From NCBI GenBank assembly GCA_944371315.1, contig CALVXN010000008.1, positions 1-33,367 on the forward strand: a DNA stretch of 33,367 nt, given 5' to 3'. This document shows, piece after piece, positions 1-7,376 of the stretch. A program made the position numbers and the translations under genes. The notes under the pieces are model-generated. The model had not been told where the DNA came from and searched no databases. It saw nothing but the letters and a program-made list of their open reading frames with translations. This stretch comes from an uncultured Bacilli bacterium (lineage in GTDB: Bacteria; Bacillota_I; Bacilli_A; RF39; UBA660). The stretch's first letter is position 1. Each line of letters begins with the position of its first letter.

Positions 1-14
1 TAATATATTTATGG

Positions 15-90
15 GTCCTCGTAGTTTAATGGATAAAACAAGCCCCTCCTAAGGGTTAGAGTGGAGGTTCGATTCCTCTCGAGGACGCCA
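15..90 (+). tRNA. tRNA-Arg (anticodon CCT)
   Basis: A complete cloverleaf can be drawn. The acceptor stem GTCCTCG at 15-21 pairs perfectly with CGAGGAC at 80-86. The anticodon stem is 41-45 with 53-57 and its seven-base loop CTCCTAA puts CCT in the anticodon. The T arm is 63-67 with 75-79 around TTCGATT, and an encoded CCA lies at 88-90. It reads AGG codons. Its promoter must lie before the window. A tRNA-Arg(CCT) 3' end is a common phage or ICE integration site, and the following bases carry suggestive repeats. Confidence 0.97.
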
Positions 91-100
91 GATTGTATGT

Positions 101-145
101 AAAATGTCTTGAAATATTTTGATTTTAAGACATTTTTCTTTTTTT
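101..145 (+). terminator. Terminator of tRNA-Arg(CCT)
   Basis: A perfect 10-bp stem (AAAATGTCTT at 101-110 with AAGACATTTT at 127-136) is followed by a T-rich tract running to 145. It lies 10 bases after the CCA end and should end the tRNA transcript. Confidence 0.85.
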
Positions 146-150
146 AAAAA

Positions 151-180
151 ACGATATAACATGATATAAAGTGATACAAA
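151..180. repeat. Three tandem imperfect 10-base repeats
   Basis: The units ACGATATAAC, ATGATATAAA and GTGATACAAA lie end to end and share a GATAYAA core with a period of 10 bases, close to one helical turn. They sit between the tRNA terminator and the palindrome at 190-199. They could be arm-type integrase binding sites or simple AT-rich drift. Confidence 0.5.
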
Positions 181-189
181 TTATTTTTT

Positions 190-199
190 GTGTCGACAC
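190..199. repeat. Perfect palindrome GTGTCGACAC
   Basis: This ten-base perfect inverted repeat has no loop and is unusually GC-rich for its surroundings. It lies 100 bases after the tRNA. It is a candidate binding site for a dimeric protein or part of a recombination site. Confidence 0.45.
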
Positions 200-360
200 T
201 AAGGTAAATTATTATACTTTTAAAGTAGCACAACACTCAGGTAATTACAACCTTTAGATTGATTAAAAAGAAAATCATTGGGAAGAAACTACAAACAATC
301 AAAATAATTATTTTTTGCATAGATTCCATAGATACTTTCGGAATGAACTAATTAATTGTA

Positions 361-395
361 TTGACAAAGCCACATAAATTATGATAAATTATAAT
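361..395 (+). promoter_or_regulatory. Candidate sigma-A promoter for the gene at 426
   Basis: A perfect -35 TTGACA lies at 361-366. A weaker -10, GATAAA, follows 16 bases later at 383-388. A better TATAAT at 390-395 is too far away (23 bases) for standard spacing. The box falls just upstream of the start chosen at 426, which argues against translation starting at the ATG at 381. Confidence 0.5.
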
Positions 396-425
396 AAAAC
401 AATAGTAAAAACACAAGAGGTTTAT

Positions 426-863
426 ATGAAAAAAATATTATTAGGAATTATAGTTGTCATCTTTATATGGCTAGGAGTATTTATAGTTGATTATTTAAAA
501 AGTCATAGTTTTGAAACTGGAAATGTCTCTAATGTGAAAATAATTCCGATAGAATCAGAAATTTATTCAAATGAAGAAATAAATAATGCTATTGATGTAA
601 TTCTAGATTATTTTGAGAAAAATTTTAATGGTTGTTCACTATTGGAAATTGAATATATAGGTGATGAAAATAATGATGACTATAGGGATTGGGCAATAAG
701 AAATAATAAGAGTGAGGTAATTGTTTTTATTTCGAATTTTAAAGTTAATCCTAATGGCGGAAATGGCGTTCTAAATTCAAATAGTGAATATGATGATTAT
801 AGTTGGATTTTAGTGAGAAATGAAAACGAAAATTGGAAATACGTTGATGGCGGCTATGGATAA
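426..863 (+). CDS. Small membrane-anchored extracellular protein, function unknown
   Basis: This is a 145-residue protein with an N-terminal hydrophobic segment (about residues 4-24) acting as anchor or uncleaved signal, then an acidic, Asn/Tyr-rich outer domain. I start it at the ATG at 426 because AGAGG lies at 416-420. The in-frame ATG at 381 overlaps the promoter and lacks a ribosome site. The domain has the pattern of an unnamed family I recall from Clostridia and Bacilli: YSNEEI near its start, FNGCSLLEIEY, a VFISNF strand, WILVRNENENW and a closing DGGYG. No catalytic motif is visible and there is a single conserved-looking Cys. The gene stands alone between a tRNA and the FIST operon, so it may have arrived with an element inserted at the tRNA. 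Function unknown. Confidence 0.75.
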   Translation: MKKILLGIIVVIFIWLGVFIVDYLKSHSFETGNVSNVKIIPIESEIYSNEEINNAIDVILDYFEKNFNGCSLLEIEYIGDENNDDYRDWAIRNNKSEVIVFISNFKVNPNGGNGVLNSNSEYDDYSWILVRNENENWKYVDGGYG

Positions 864-881
864 TTGTTAAATGAAACCATC

Positions 882-904
882 ATCCATGCTAGTGGATATT
901 TTTT
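882..904 (+). terminator. Weak terminator after the gene at 426
   Basis: A short stem (ATCCA at 882-886 with TGGAT at 893-897, loop TGCTAG) is followed by a run of Ts at 899-904. Five base pairs make it weak, but the position 19 bases after the stop codon fits. Confidence 0.5.
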
Positions 905-994
905 AGTTGAATTGTATAAATAAAACGAATATTAATATGCAATTAATAAAATTTTTTAATGTGTGTAAAATTTAGTAAAGCAGCCGTAAAATAA

Positions 995-1069
995 TTGACT
1001 ATTTTTTAAAAAACAAATTATAATATATTTAAGCTAGGATAGCTGATAACCTAAGTGGTTTAAGGAGGG
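995..1069 (+). promoter_or_regulatory. Strong sigma-A promoter and leader of the FIST-ALDH-SDR operon
   Basis: TTGACT at 995-1000 and TATAAT at 1019-1024 are separated by 18 bases. The short leader contains two small inverted repeats (AGCTA 1032-1036 with TAGCT 1040-1044, and AACC 1048-1051 with GGTT 1057-1060) directly before a strong ribosome site AAGGAGG at 1062-1068. Near-consensus promoter and ribosome site suggest high expression. The small hairpins could stabilise the 5' end or bind a regulator. Confidence 0.8.
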
Positions 1070-1073
1070 AAAA

Positions 1074-2246
1074 ATGTTAAAAACTAAAGTTGGTTATAGT
1101 GAAAATGTTGATGCATATGCATCAGGTGTTGAAACAGCTACAATGGCAAATGTAATTGATAATCCACAAGTAGGCTTATTATTTACAAGCTGTGTTCAAG
1201 ATCAAAATGAATTAATGAAAGGTGCTAAAAGTGTATTAGGTAATGTTCCTATAATTGGATGTACATCATCAGCAGCATTGTGCACACAAGATGGTTACTT
1301 GAATAAAGAAACTGGATACTCTGGAATGATGCTTTTTGGCGGTGATGTAGAAGTTGTAGTTGCTGGTTCTAAAAAAACTGAAGAAAGTGCTAGAGAAATT
1401 GGTCAAAGAATTGCTAAAGAAGCAATTAGTAAACGTAAAGGCGAAGATAAAGAACCAGATTTCTTCTTTATGAGTGCAAGTCCTGCTAATGAAGAAGAAT
1501 ATTTAAAAGGAATTCAAGATGTTATTGGAAATATTCCTGTATTTGGTGGTTCAGCAGCTGATAATACTGTTGAAGGAAAATGGAGCTTACTAAATGATGG
1601 TGAAGCTTTTGCAGACGGATGTGTTTTAGCTATATTTTATACTGATAGTAAAATGTCTAACATATATACAGGAGCATATCATGAAACTAATAACTCTGGT
1701 ATAATTACAAAAATTGCTGGAAGTAGAACATTAGTAGAAATAGATCATGAACCAGCATTAAAGAAATATGCTGAATGGACTAATCAAAAAGTTGAAGATT
1801 TAATGGGAGGAAATTTACTTACTGCAACAATATGTGCACCACTTGGAGTAAAAGACCCAATAGGTAAAGTAACTGCAGTTCGTCATCCAATGAATGGTAA
1901 TGAAGATTTATCAATGAATATAGGAGCTGATTTAGCAGTTAATACAGCAGTTATTCAATTATCTAATTCTCCAGAAGGAATATTAAATGCAAATGCAGAA
2001 ACAATAGCTAAGTTAAATAATTTAATGGGTGAAGATATTAATTCTTATTTCTTAGTTCATTGTGGTGGACGTCGTTTAGGATTAGCTCTTGCAAATATTG
2101 AAGATAAAATATATCCAGAAGTTAAAAAAGCTATCCCTAATAAAGAATTTTTAATGGTATTCACATTTGGTGAATATGGACAAGGAGATCACTCATCTAA
2201 TACAGTAGGAGGTTTATCACTTTCATATACTGGATTTGGTGAATAA
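1074..2246 (+). CDS. FIST-domain (FIST_N/FIST_C) ligand-sensor protein
   Basis: This 390-residue soluble protein is recognisable as a stand-alone FIST protein, the predicted small-ligand sensor module found in bacteria, archaea and some eukaryotes. FIST_N covers roughly residues 1-200: FTSCVQDQNELMKG, then IIGCTSSAALCT, then FGGSAADNT. FIST_C covers about 210-380, with HCGGRRLGL and the closing TFGEYGQG motif typical of the family. There is no kinase, cyclase or receiver domain attached and no membrane segment, so any output must be by protein contact. It is the first gene of an operon with an aldehyde dehydrogenase (27 bases downstream) and a short-chain dehydrogenase, which suggests, as inference, that it senses or controls the metabolite handled by those enzymes. 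Start at ATG 1074 is set by AAGGAGG at 1062. Confidence 0.9.
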   Translation: MLKTKVGYSENVDAYASGVETATMANVIDNPQVGLLFTSCVQDQNELMKGAKSVLGNVPIIGCTSSAALCTQDGYLNKETGYSGMMLFGGDVEVVVAGSKKTEESAREIGQRIAKEAISKRKGEDKEPDFFFMSASPANEEEYLKGIQDVIGNIPVFGGSAADNTVEGKWSLLNDGEAFADGCVLAIFYTDSKMSNIYTGAYHETNNSGIITKIAGSRTLVEIDHEPALKKYAEWTNQKVEDLMGGNLLTATICAPLGVKDPIGKVTAVRHPMNGNEDLSMNIGADLAVNTAVIQLSNSPEGILNANAETIAKLNNLMGEDINSYFLVHCGGRRLGLALANIEDKIYPEVKKAIPNKEFLMVFTFGEYGQGDHSSNTVGGLSLSYTGFGE

Positions 2247-2273
2247 TATATTTAAGAATAAAAAGGAGAAATA

Positions 2274-3710
2274 ATGAAAAGTTTAATAGGAACAAGTTGG
2301 AGAGATTCAAGTGATGGAAAAGTTATTGAAGTTAAAAATCCTGCAACAAATGAACTAGTAGATACAGTGCCAAGCCTAACAGCAGCTGATGTAGAAGAAG
2401 CAATTAAGTATGCTTATGACCATCAAAAAGAATGGGAAAATTTATCAGTAGTTGCTAGATGTGAAATATTATCAAAATTTGCAGTTTTAGTTGAAAAAAA
2501 CAAAGATGAACTTGCTAAACTTTTATCTGATGAAACTGGAAAGCCAATTAAAGAAGCATATAATGAAATTGCAAATATACAAATTGGAGTTCCAGCATAT
2601 GTAGAAAAAGTAAAACATGAATATGGAAATATTATATATCGTGGAACAGAAAAAGGACAAGAAAATACTATACAATATACAATACAACAACCATTAGGGG
2701 TAGTAGTAGCTATAATTCCATTTAATTTTCCAAGTGATATTTTTATAAATAAGATACCACCAGCATTATTAATGGGAAATGCTTGTATTTTAAAACCTGC
2801 GAGTGCTAATCCACTTACACTTACAAGATATGTAGAATTATTAGTTGAAGCTGGAGTTCCAGCTGGAATAATTTCAGTTGTTCATGGTTCTGGATCAGTT
2901 GTTGGAAAGACACTTACTAGTAGCAAATTAGTTAACATGGTAAGTCTTACTGGATCAACTGCCGCAGGAATTGATGCTGCTAAAAACTGTGCAGAACATT
3001 GTGCCCATAGTTCTTTAGAATTAGGGGGAAATGATGCATTCATAATTTGTGCTGATGGAGATATTGATTTAGCTGTTGAAGAAACAGTATGGGGAAGACT
3101 ATACAATACAGGACAAGTTTGTTGCGCAAGTAAAAGATTTTTAGTTGAAAATTCTGTTAAAGATGAATTTATTAGTAAAATGGTTGCAAAAATTAAAACA
3201 TTAAAAGTAGGTATGCCTAGTGAAATGGATACTAATATCGGATGTTTAATTAGTGAAGAAGCAGCTATTGAAGTAGAAAAACAAGTTAATAAAACTGTAG
3301 AAGAAGGCGCAAAAATTGTTTATGGTGGAAGAAGAAAAGGTGCTTTTTATGAACCAACTATTTTAGATAACGTAACTAAAGATATGGAAGTTGCAAAAGA
3401 CATGGAAATTTTTGGCCCAGTTATTCCTGTAATTGGTTTTGATACAATTGAAGAAGCTGTTAAAATAGCAAATCAATCAATTTATGGGTTATCCGGTTCT
3501 ATTGTTACACGTGACTTTAATAAAGCAATTAAAGTTAGTGAACAAATGGAATGTGGAGGATTTGTTATAAATGGTGCAAGTTTCTTTAGATCATTTGAAC
3601 AACCATTTGGGGGTTGGAAATATTCTGGAATAGGAAATGAAGGAATAATGACAACTTTAAAAGAAATGTCTAGAACAAAGACAGTTATATTAAAAAATGT
3701 TACAAAATAA
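2274..3710 (+). CDS. NAD(P)-dependent aldehyde dehydrogenase, succinate-semialdehyde type
   Basis: This is a full-length 478-residue ALDH-superfamily enzyme oxidising an aldehyde to the acid with NAD(P)+. Visible landmarks are the IIPFNFP motif with catalytic Asn151, LKPAS at 173-177 in the cofactor site, the glycine-rich LTGST loop near 225-229, general base Glu249 in LELGGND, and nucleophile Cys283 in GQVCCASKR. A second Cys follows directly at 284. C-terminal motifs EIFGPV and FGGWKYSG are intact. Closest in type to succinate-semialdehyde and related dehydrogenases; the true substrate cannot be read from sequence. It lies between the FIST sensor and an SDR and is followed by a hairpin before the SDR, so the two dehydrogenases may be made in different amounts. 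AAGGAG ahead of ATG 2274 fixes the start. Confidence 0.92.
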   Translation: MKSLIGTSWRDSSDGKVIEVKNPATNELVDTVPSLTAADVEEAIKYAYDHQKEWENLSVVARCEILSKFAVLVEKNKDELAKLLSDETGKPIKEAYNEIANIQIGVPAYVEKVKHEYGNIIYRGTEKGQENTIQYTIQQPLGVVVAIIPFNFPSDIFINKIPPALLMGNACILKPASANPLTLTRYVELLVEAGVPAGIISVVHGSGSVVGKTLTSSKLVNMVSLTGSTAAGIDAAKNCAEHCAHSSLELGGNDAFIICADGDIDLAVEETVWGRLYNTGQVCCASKRFLVENSVKDEFISKMVAKIKTLKVGMPSEMDTNIGCLISEEAAIEVEKQVNKTVEEGAKIVYGGRRKGAFYEPTILDNVTKDMEVAKDMEIFGPVIPVIGFDTIEEAVKIANQSIYGLSGSIVTRDFNKAIKVSEQMECGGFVINGASFFRSFEQPFGGWKYSGIGNEGIMTTLKEMSRTKTVILKNVTK

Positions 3711-3713
3711 TTT

Positions 3714-3739
3714 AAAAGGCAAGTAACAGCTTGCCTTTT
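3714..3739 (+). terminator. Intercistronic hairpin between ALDH and SDR genes
   Basis: A perfect 10-bp stem (AAAAGGCAAG at 3714-3723 with CTTGCCTTTT at 3730-3739, loop TAACAG) lies in the 50-base gap between the two genes. There is no long T-run beyond the stem, so it is probably a partial terminator or mRNA-stabilising hairpin. Confidence 0.65.
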
Positions 3740-3760
3740 ATTAATATAAGGAGTGATAAA

Positions 3761-4519
3761 ATGTTTGATTATAAAAATAGAGTAGTAGTAATGACTGGTG
3801 CATCATCAGGATTAGGAAAGCAAATGGCTAGAGGATTTGCTCAAATGGGAGCAAATTTAGTTTTGATGGCTAGAAGAATAGAACGATTAGAAGATTTTGC
3901 CCAAGAATTAAAAGATATGGGTGTAGAAGCATTACCAATAAAATGTGATGTTACCAATGTTGCAGAAGTTAATGAAGCTGCTAAAATAGTAGAAGAAAAA
4001 TTTGGCAAAGTTGATGTATTAGTAAATTGTGCAGGTAGTGCTAAAAATAATGGCGTATTAAACATGACAGATGATGAATGGCAATTTACAATTGATACAG
4101 ACATGAATAGTGTATTTTATGTAACACGTGCTTTTGCAAATATAATGAAAAAAAATAACTATGGTCGTATCATAAATATTGCATCAATGTATGGCATGGT
4201 TGGAAACATGGCATTGGATACGGTTGCATATCATACAAGTAAAGGAGGAGTAATAAACTTTACTAGAGCAGTTGCAGCAGAACTTGCAAAATATGGAATT
4301 ACGTGTAATGCAATTTGCCCAGGATATTTTGATACTGAGCTTACCCATGATACACTAGTTACAAATGAATTTACTCAATATATGAAATCTACTGTTCCTG
4401 TTGGAAGATATGGCCATGAAGGAGAACTTAATGCTGGTGCTATATTTTTAGGAAGTAGTGAAGCAAGTTATGTTACTGGGGTAATACTTCCTATTGATGG
4501 TGGATATACTGCTATTTAG
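3761..4519 (+). CDS. Short-chain dehydrogenase/reductase (SDR)
   Basis: This is a 252-residue classical SDR. The cofactor motif TGASSGLG starts at residue 12, with Arg38-Arg39 after the second strand, which usually favours NADP(H). NCAG is at 89-92. The catalytic set is Ser142, Tyr157 and Lys161 (YHTSKGG), and the C-terminal PIDGGYT is typical of the FabG and gluconate 5-dehydrogenase-like group. I start at ATG 3761, preceded by AAGGAG at 3748-3753; an upstream in-frame start would overlap the hairpin. Third gene of the FIST-ALDH-SDR operon; a route that reduces or oxidises a sugar- or alcohol-derived carbonyl together with the ALDH is plausible. Substrate unknown. A terminator follows. Confidence 0.92.
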   Translation: MFDYKNRVVVMTGASSGLGKQMARGFAQMGANLVLMARRIERLEDFAQELKDMGVEALPIKCDVTNVAEVNEAAKIVEEKFGKVDVLVNCAGSAKNNGVLNMTDDEWQFTIDTDMNSVFYVTRAFANIMKKNNYGRIINIASMYGMVGNMALDTVAYHTSKGGVINFTRAVAAELAKYGITCNAICPGYFDTELTHDTLVTNEFTQYMKSTVPVGRYGHEGELNAGAIFLGSSEASYVTGVILPIDGGYTAI

Positions 4520-4554
4520 ATAAAAAAATATCAAAACAATCTGAAATAATTCTT

Positions 4555-4580
4555 AAGAGGCAATTAAATTGCTTCTTTTT
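4555..4580 (+). terminator. Terminator of the FIST-ALDH-SDR operon
   Basis: The stem 4555-4563 with 4569-4577 (AAGAGGCAA with TTGCTTCTT, one G-T pair, loop TTAAA) is followed by Ts to 4580. Confidence 0.8.
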
Positions 4581-4704
4581 AAGTTAGATAATAAAATTGT
4601 TTTTATTTAATAAACGAAGAAGCATATAAACGTTAAAAATGTTATAAATATTTTAAACTTATTTATTTCTTTTTTAAATTTTATTATAAAAATAGACAAA
4701 ATAA

Positions 4705-4733
4705 GTTCAAAAAAAATAAAAATGTGCTATAAT
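4705..4733 (+). promoter_or_regulatory. Promoter of the HD-domain gene
   Basis: An extended -10, TG-C-TATAAT (TATAAT at 4728-4733), lies 17 bases after a poor -35 (GTTCAA at 4705-4710). The extended -10 can compensate for the weak -35. The ribosome site is GTGAGG just before ATG 4754. Confidence 0.6.
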
Positions 4734-4753
4734 TTACTAATGTGAGGTTATAA

Positions 4754-5242
4754 ATGACAATTAATAAAGAAGTAGAATTTAATAATATAGTTAGTGATAT
4801 ATTAAAAAACGAGTCTTTTATAGAATTAAAATATGAAATTCATCACGGAATATCAAGATTAGATCATTCATTAAATGTTGCTCGTCTTACATATAATACT
4901 TGTAAAAAAATGAAAATAAAAAATTATAATGAAATAACAAGAGCTGCGTTATTACATGACTTTTTTAAAAGTTCAGAAATAAATGGTAATAGTTTTATTA
5001 ATCATCCTAAAAAGGCACTTGATAATTCTAAAAATAATTTTGAAATATCAAGTATACAAGAAAATATAATAATTTCACATATGTTCCCAATGACTAAAAC
5101 TATTCCTAAAAACATAGGTAGTTGGATAGTTACATTAGCAGATAAAATGGTAGCTCTTTATGAATGCACAAAATATAAAATTCCATTAACAATTGGAGCA
5201 GTTATGTTGTTTTTTATTAATTTTTGCTTTATTCAAAGATAG
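4754..5242 (+). CDS. HD-domain metal-dependent phosphohydrolase family protein
   Basis: This is a 162-residue HD-superfamily protein. The metal-ligand set is visible: His38 in RLDHSLNVA, His68-Asp69 in ALLHDFF, His109 in ISHMFPM and Asp130 in TLADKMVA. It follows the pattern of a small Firmicutes HD family that I recall by its HGxxS start, ALLHDFF, a HP-AL segment, HM-P and LADK motifs. Here the loop between HD and the HP segment (about residues 72-86) is shortened compared with what I recall. The last 18 residues are hydrophobic (AVMLFFINF) and may be membrane-associated, which is odd for the family. Substrate unknown; HD relatives hydrolyse nucleotides or cyclic dinucleotides. Monocistronic, with its own promoter and terminator. 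Confidence 0.85.
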   Translation: MTINKEVEFNNIVSDILKNESFIELKYEIHHGISRLDHSLNVARLTYNTCKKMKIKNYNEITRAALLHDFFKSSEINGNSFINHPKKALDNSKNNFEISSIQENIIISHMFPMTKTIPKNIGSWIVTLADKMVALYECTKYKIPLTIGAVMLFFINFCFIQR

Positions 5243-5269
5243 TATAGTGTTTAAACATTATGCTTTTTT
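5242..5269 (+). terminator. Terminator of the HD-domain gene
   Basis: An 8-bp stem with two wobble pairs (GTATAGTG at 5242-5249, CATTATGC at 5256-5263, loop TTTAAA) is followed by six Ts. It starts at the last base of the stop codon. Confidence 0.75.
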
Positions 5270-5328
5270 CATATATTTATTTTTTTTATTAATTATGATA
5301 TTATTAAAAAAATAAAGGAAGTGAAAAA

Positions 5329-7332
5329 TTGAGTAAAATAGATAATGAAATAATAAATAGTATAAAGGTTTTAGCATTGGACATGATTAATAAAGCTGGT
5401 AGTGGTCATCCTGGAATAGTTTTGGGGGCAGCTCCAATGCTTTATGCTCTTTATAAGGATCATTTAAAAGTAATTCCAAGTAAAGCAAATTGGATTAATC
5501 GAGATCGCTTTGTAATGTCTGCAGGACATGGCTCTGCATTATTATATTCAATGCTTTATCATGCCGGTTATGATATAGATATTGAAGAAATTAAGCATTT
5601 TAGAGAATTAAGTTCATTAACACCAGGACATCCTGAATATAAAGTTACACCAGGAGTAGATGCATCAACTGGACCATTAGGACAAGGTATTGGAATAGCA
5701 GTTGGTATGGCTATGGCTGAAAGATATTTAAACACAATATCTAATATTGAAAAAAAAGATAGTGAAATTATAGATTATTATACTTATTGCTTATGTGGCG
5801 ATGGAGATTTAATGGAAGGCATTAGTTATGAAGCTTTATCATTTGCCAGCACCCAAAATTTAAATAAATTAATTTTACTTTATGATTATAATAAAGTAAG
5901 CTTAGATAGTGATACAAATATTACCTTTACTGAAGATATATTTATAAGGTTTGAAGCATTAGATTTTAATATTATTGATGTAAAAAATGGCAATGATTAT
6001 AATGAAATATCTAAAGCAATAAAATTGGCAAAAAAAAGTAAAAGACCATCAATAATAGTTTGTCAAACAACAATAGGTAAAGATTCTATTCTTGAAGGAA
6101 CCAATAAAGTTCATGGTAAACCATTAAGCAATGAAGATATGAAAAATATTAGAAATAAATATAAAATAGAAACAGAAGCATTTAATGTTGATAGCAAATT
6201 ATTATTAAATTTACAATCTAGTATAAATAATAGAGTTGGTCCAATTTATAAAAAATGGGAAGAAGAATACACAGAAATAAAAGAAAGTGAAAATATTGGT
6301 TTAAATATGATGCTAAATTTACTTGAAAGAAATGCGTTTGTAATAGATTTTGATGATTCTAAGTTTAAAATAAGTAGTGAATATAGTGAAGAATTAAGAG
6401 AAAGCAATCATAAAATTATGAATTTTATATCTCCAAAAAGTCCATTTTTTCTAGGAGGATCTGCTGATTTATCATCATCATGTAAAACAAATTTAGATAA
6501 ATCTAGTATTCAAAGTGATGAAAATAGAACAGGTAAAAACATTTATTTTGGTGTTAGAGAACATGCAATGGGAGCAATATTAAATGGTATGGCTTTATCT
6601 AATTTAAAAGTTTTCGGATCAACATTTTTAGCATTTAGTGATTATTTAAAACCTGCGATAAGAATGTCTGCATTAATGAATTTACCAGTTACATATATAT
6701 TTACTCATGATTCAGTCTATGTAGGTCAAGATGGTCCAACCCATGAGCCAGTTGAGCAATTATCAATGCTTAGAACTATACCAAATTTTATCACTTTTAG
6801 ACCGGCAGATATTAATGAAATAATGGGATCATGGGAATATATTTTAAAAAATAATTGCGCAACAGCATTAGTCATTAGTAAAGAAAAAAGAAGTAAAAAT
6901 AAAAATACTAATGCAAAATTTGTTAAATATGGGGCTTATATGATTAGAAAAGAAAAGTATCGACTTGATGGTATTATAATAGCTACGGGTTCTGAGGTTG
7001 AAATGGCTATGGAAATAGCAAAAGAATTATTTACAATGGGAATAGATATAAGAGTGGTATCTATGCCATCAATGGAATTATTTTTAAAACAAAATTCTAA
7101 ATATGAAGAACAATTACTTCCTAAAGAAATACCAACTTTTGTAATTGAAGCTGGATCTAGTTTAATATGGAATCGATTTGCAAGTAAACCAGAATACATA
7201 TTTGGAGTTAATAAGTTTGGTATGAGTGGGAAAACAGATGAGTTAATTAAATATTTAAAAATAGATAAAAATACAATATTAGAAAAAATTGCAAATTATT
7301 TAGCAAAAGATATAAATATCGACATAATTTAA
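5329..7332 (+). CDS. tkt: Transketolase
   Basis: This is a full-length 667-residue thiamine-diphosphate enzyme of the non-oxidative pentose phosphate pathway, moving two-carbon ketol units between sugar phosphates. N-terminal pyrophosphate domain: AGSGHPGIVLGAAP, SAGHGSALLYSMLYH, TGPLGQG, and the ThDP/metal motif GDGDLMEG followed by the usual downstream Asn. Pyrimidine domain: GGSADLSSS, NIYFGVREHAMG with the catalytic Glu, FTHDSVYVGQDGPTHEP. C-terminal domain: ATGSEVEMA. The start is TTG at 5329, the only in-frame initiation codon at the right distance from AAGGAAG at 5315-5321. First gene of the tkt-sirA-yneF group in the order known from B. subtilis, ending at the hairpin at 8095. Confidence 0.97.
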   Translation: MSKIDNEIINSIKVLALDMINKAGSGHPGIVLGAAPMLYALYKDHLKVIPSKANWINRDRFVMSAGHGSALLYSMLYHAGYDIDIEEIKHFRELSSLTPGHPEYKVTPGVDASTGPLGQGIGIAVGMAMAERYLNTISNIEKKDSEIIDYYTYCLCGDGDLMEGISYEALSFASTQNLNKLILLYDYNKVSLDSDTNITFTEDIFIRFEALDFNIIDVKNGNDYNEISKAIKLAKKSKRPSIIVCQTTIGKDSILEGTNKVHGKPLSNEDMKNIRNKYKIETEAFNVDSKLLLNLQSSINNRVGPIYKKWEEEYTEIKESENIGLNMMLNLLERNAFVIDFDDSKFKISSEYSEELRESNHKIMNFISPKSPFFLGGSADLSSSCKTNLDKSSIQSDENRTGKNIYFGVREHAMGAILNGMALSNLKVFGSTFLAFSDYLKPAIRMSALMNLPVTYIFTHDSVYVGQDGPTHEPVEQLSMLRTIPNFITFRPADINEIMGSWEYILKNNCATALVISKEKRSKNKNTNAKFVKYGAYMIRKEKYRLDGIIIATGSEVEMAMEIAKELFTMGIDIRVVSMPSMELFLKQNSKYEEQLLPKEIPTFVIEAGSSLIWNRFASKPEYIFGVNKFGMSGKTDELIKYLKIDKNTILEKIANYLAKDINIDII

Positions 7333-7376
7333 CAAATTATTCGTAAATTGTTTGGTATCATTACTTTGGTGATGAA

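Larger units (their letters stand above)
91..425. other. 335-base gene-free stretch, possible integration scar
   Basis: After the tRNA terminator there is no credible coding region. What can be seen is a run of three imperfect 10-base direct repeats (151-180), a perfect 10-base palindrome GTGTCGACAC (190-199), and a promoter-like TTGACA at 361-366 before the next gene. Direct repeats plus a palindrome next to a tRNA 3' end fit an integrase attachment region, but no integrase gene is visible here, so this is an inference. Confidence 0.4.

Noticed and set aside
381-425. Upstream ATG extension of the small anchored protein
   Set aside because: The extra 15 residues overlap the TTGACA-based promoter, lack a ribosome site and precede a good signal-anchor start at 426.
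1025-1073. Riboswitch or T-box in the FIST operon leader
   Set aside because: The leader is under 50 bases, with only two tiny hairpins and no T-box or known aptamer motif.
2882-3106. Open frame on the minus strand inside the aldehyde dehydrogenase gene
   Set aside because: It is entirely within a conserved gene, has no ribosome site and no recognisable motif; opposite-strand frames are expected by chance.
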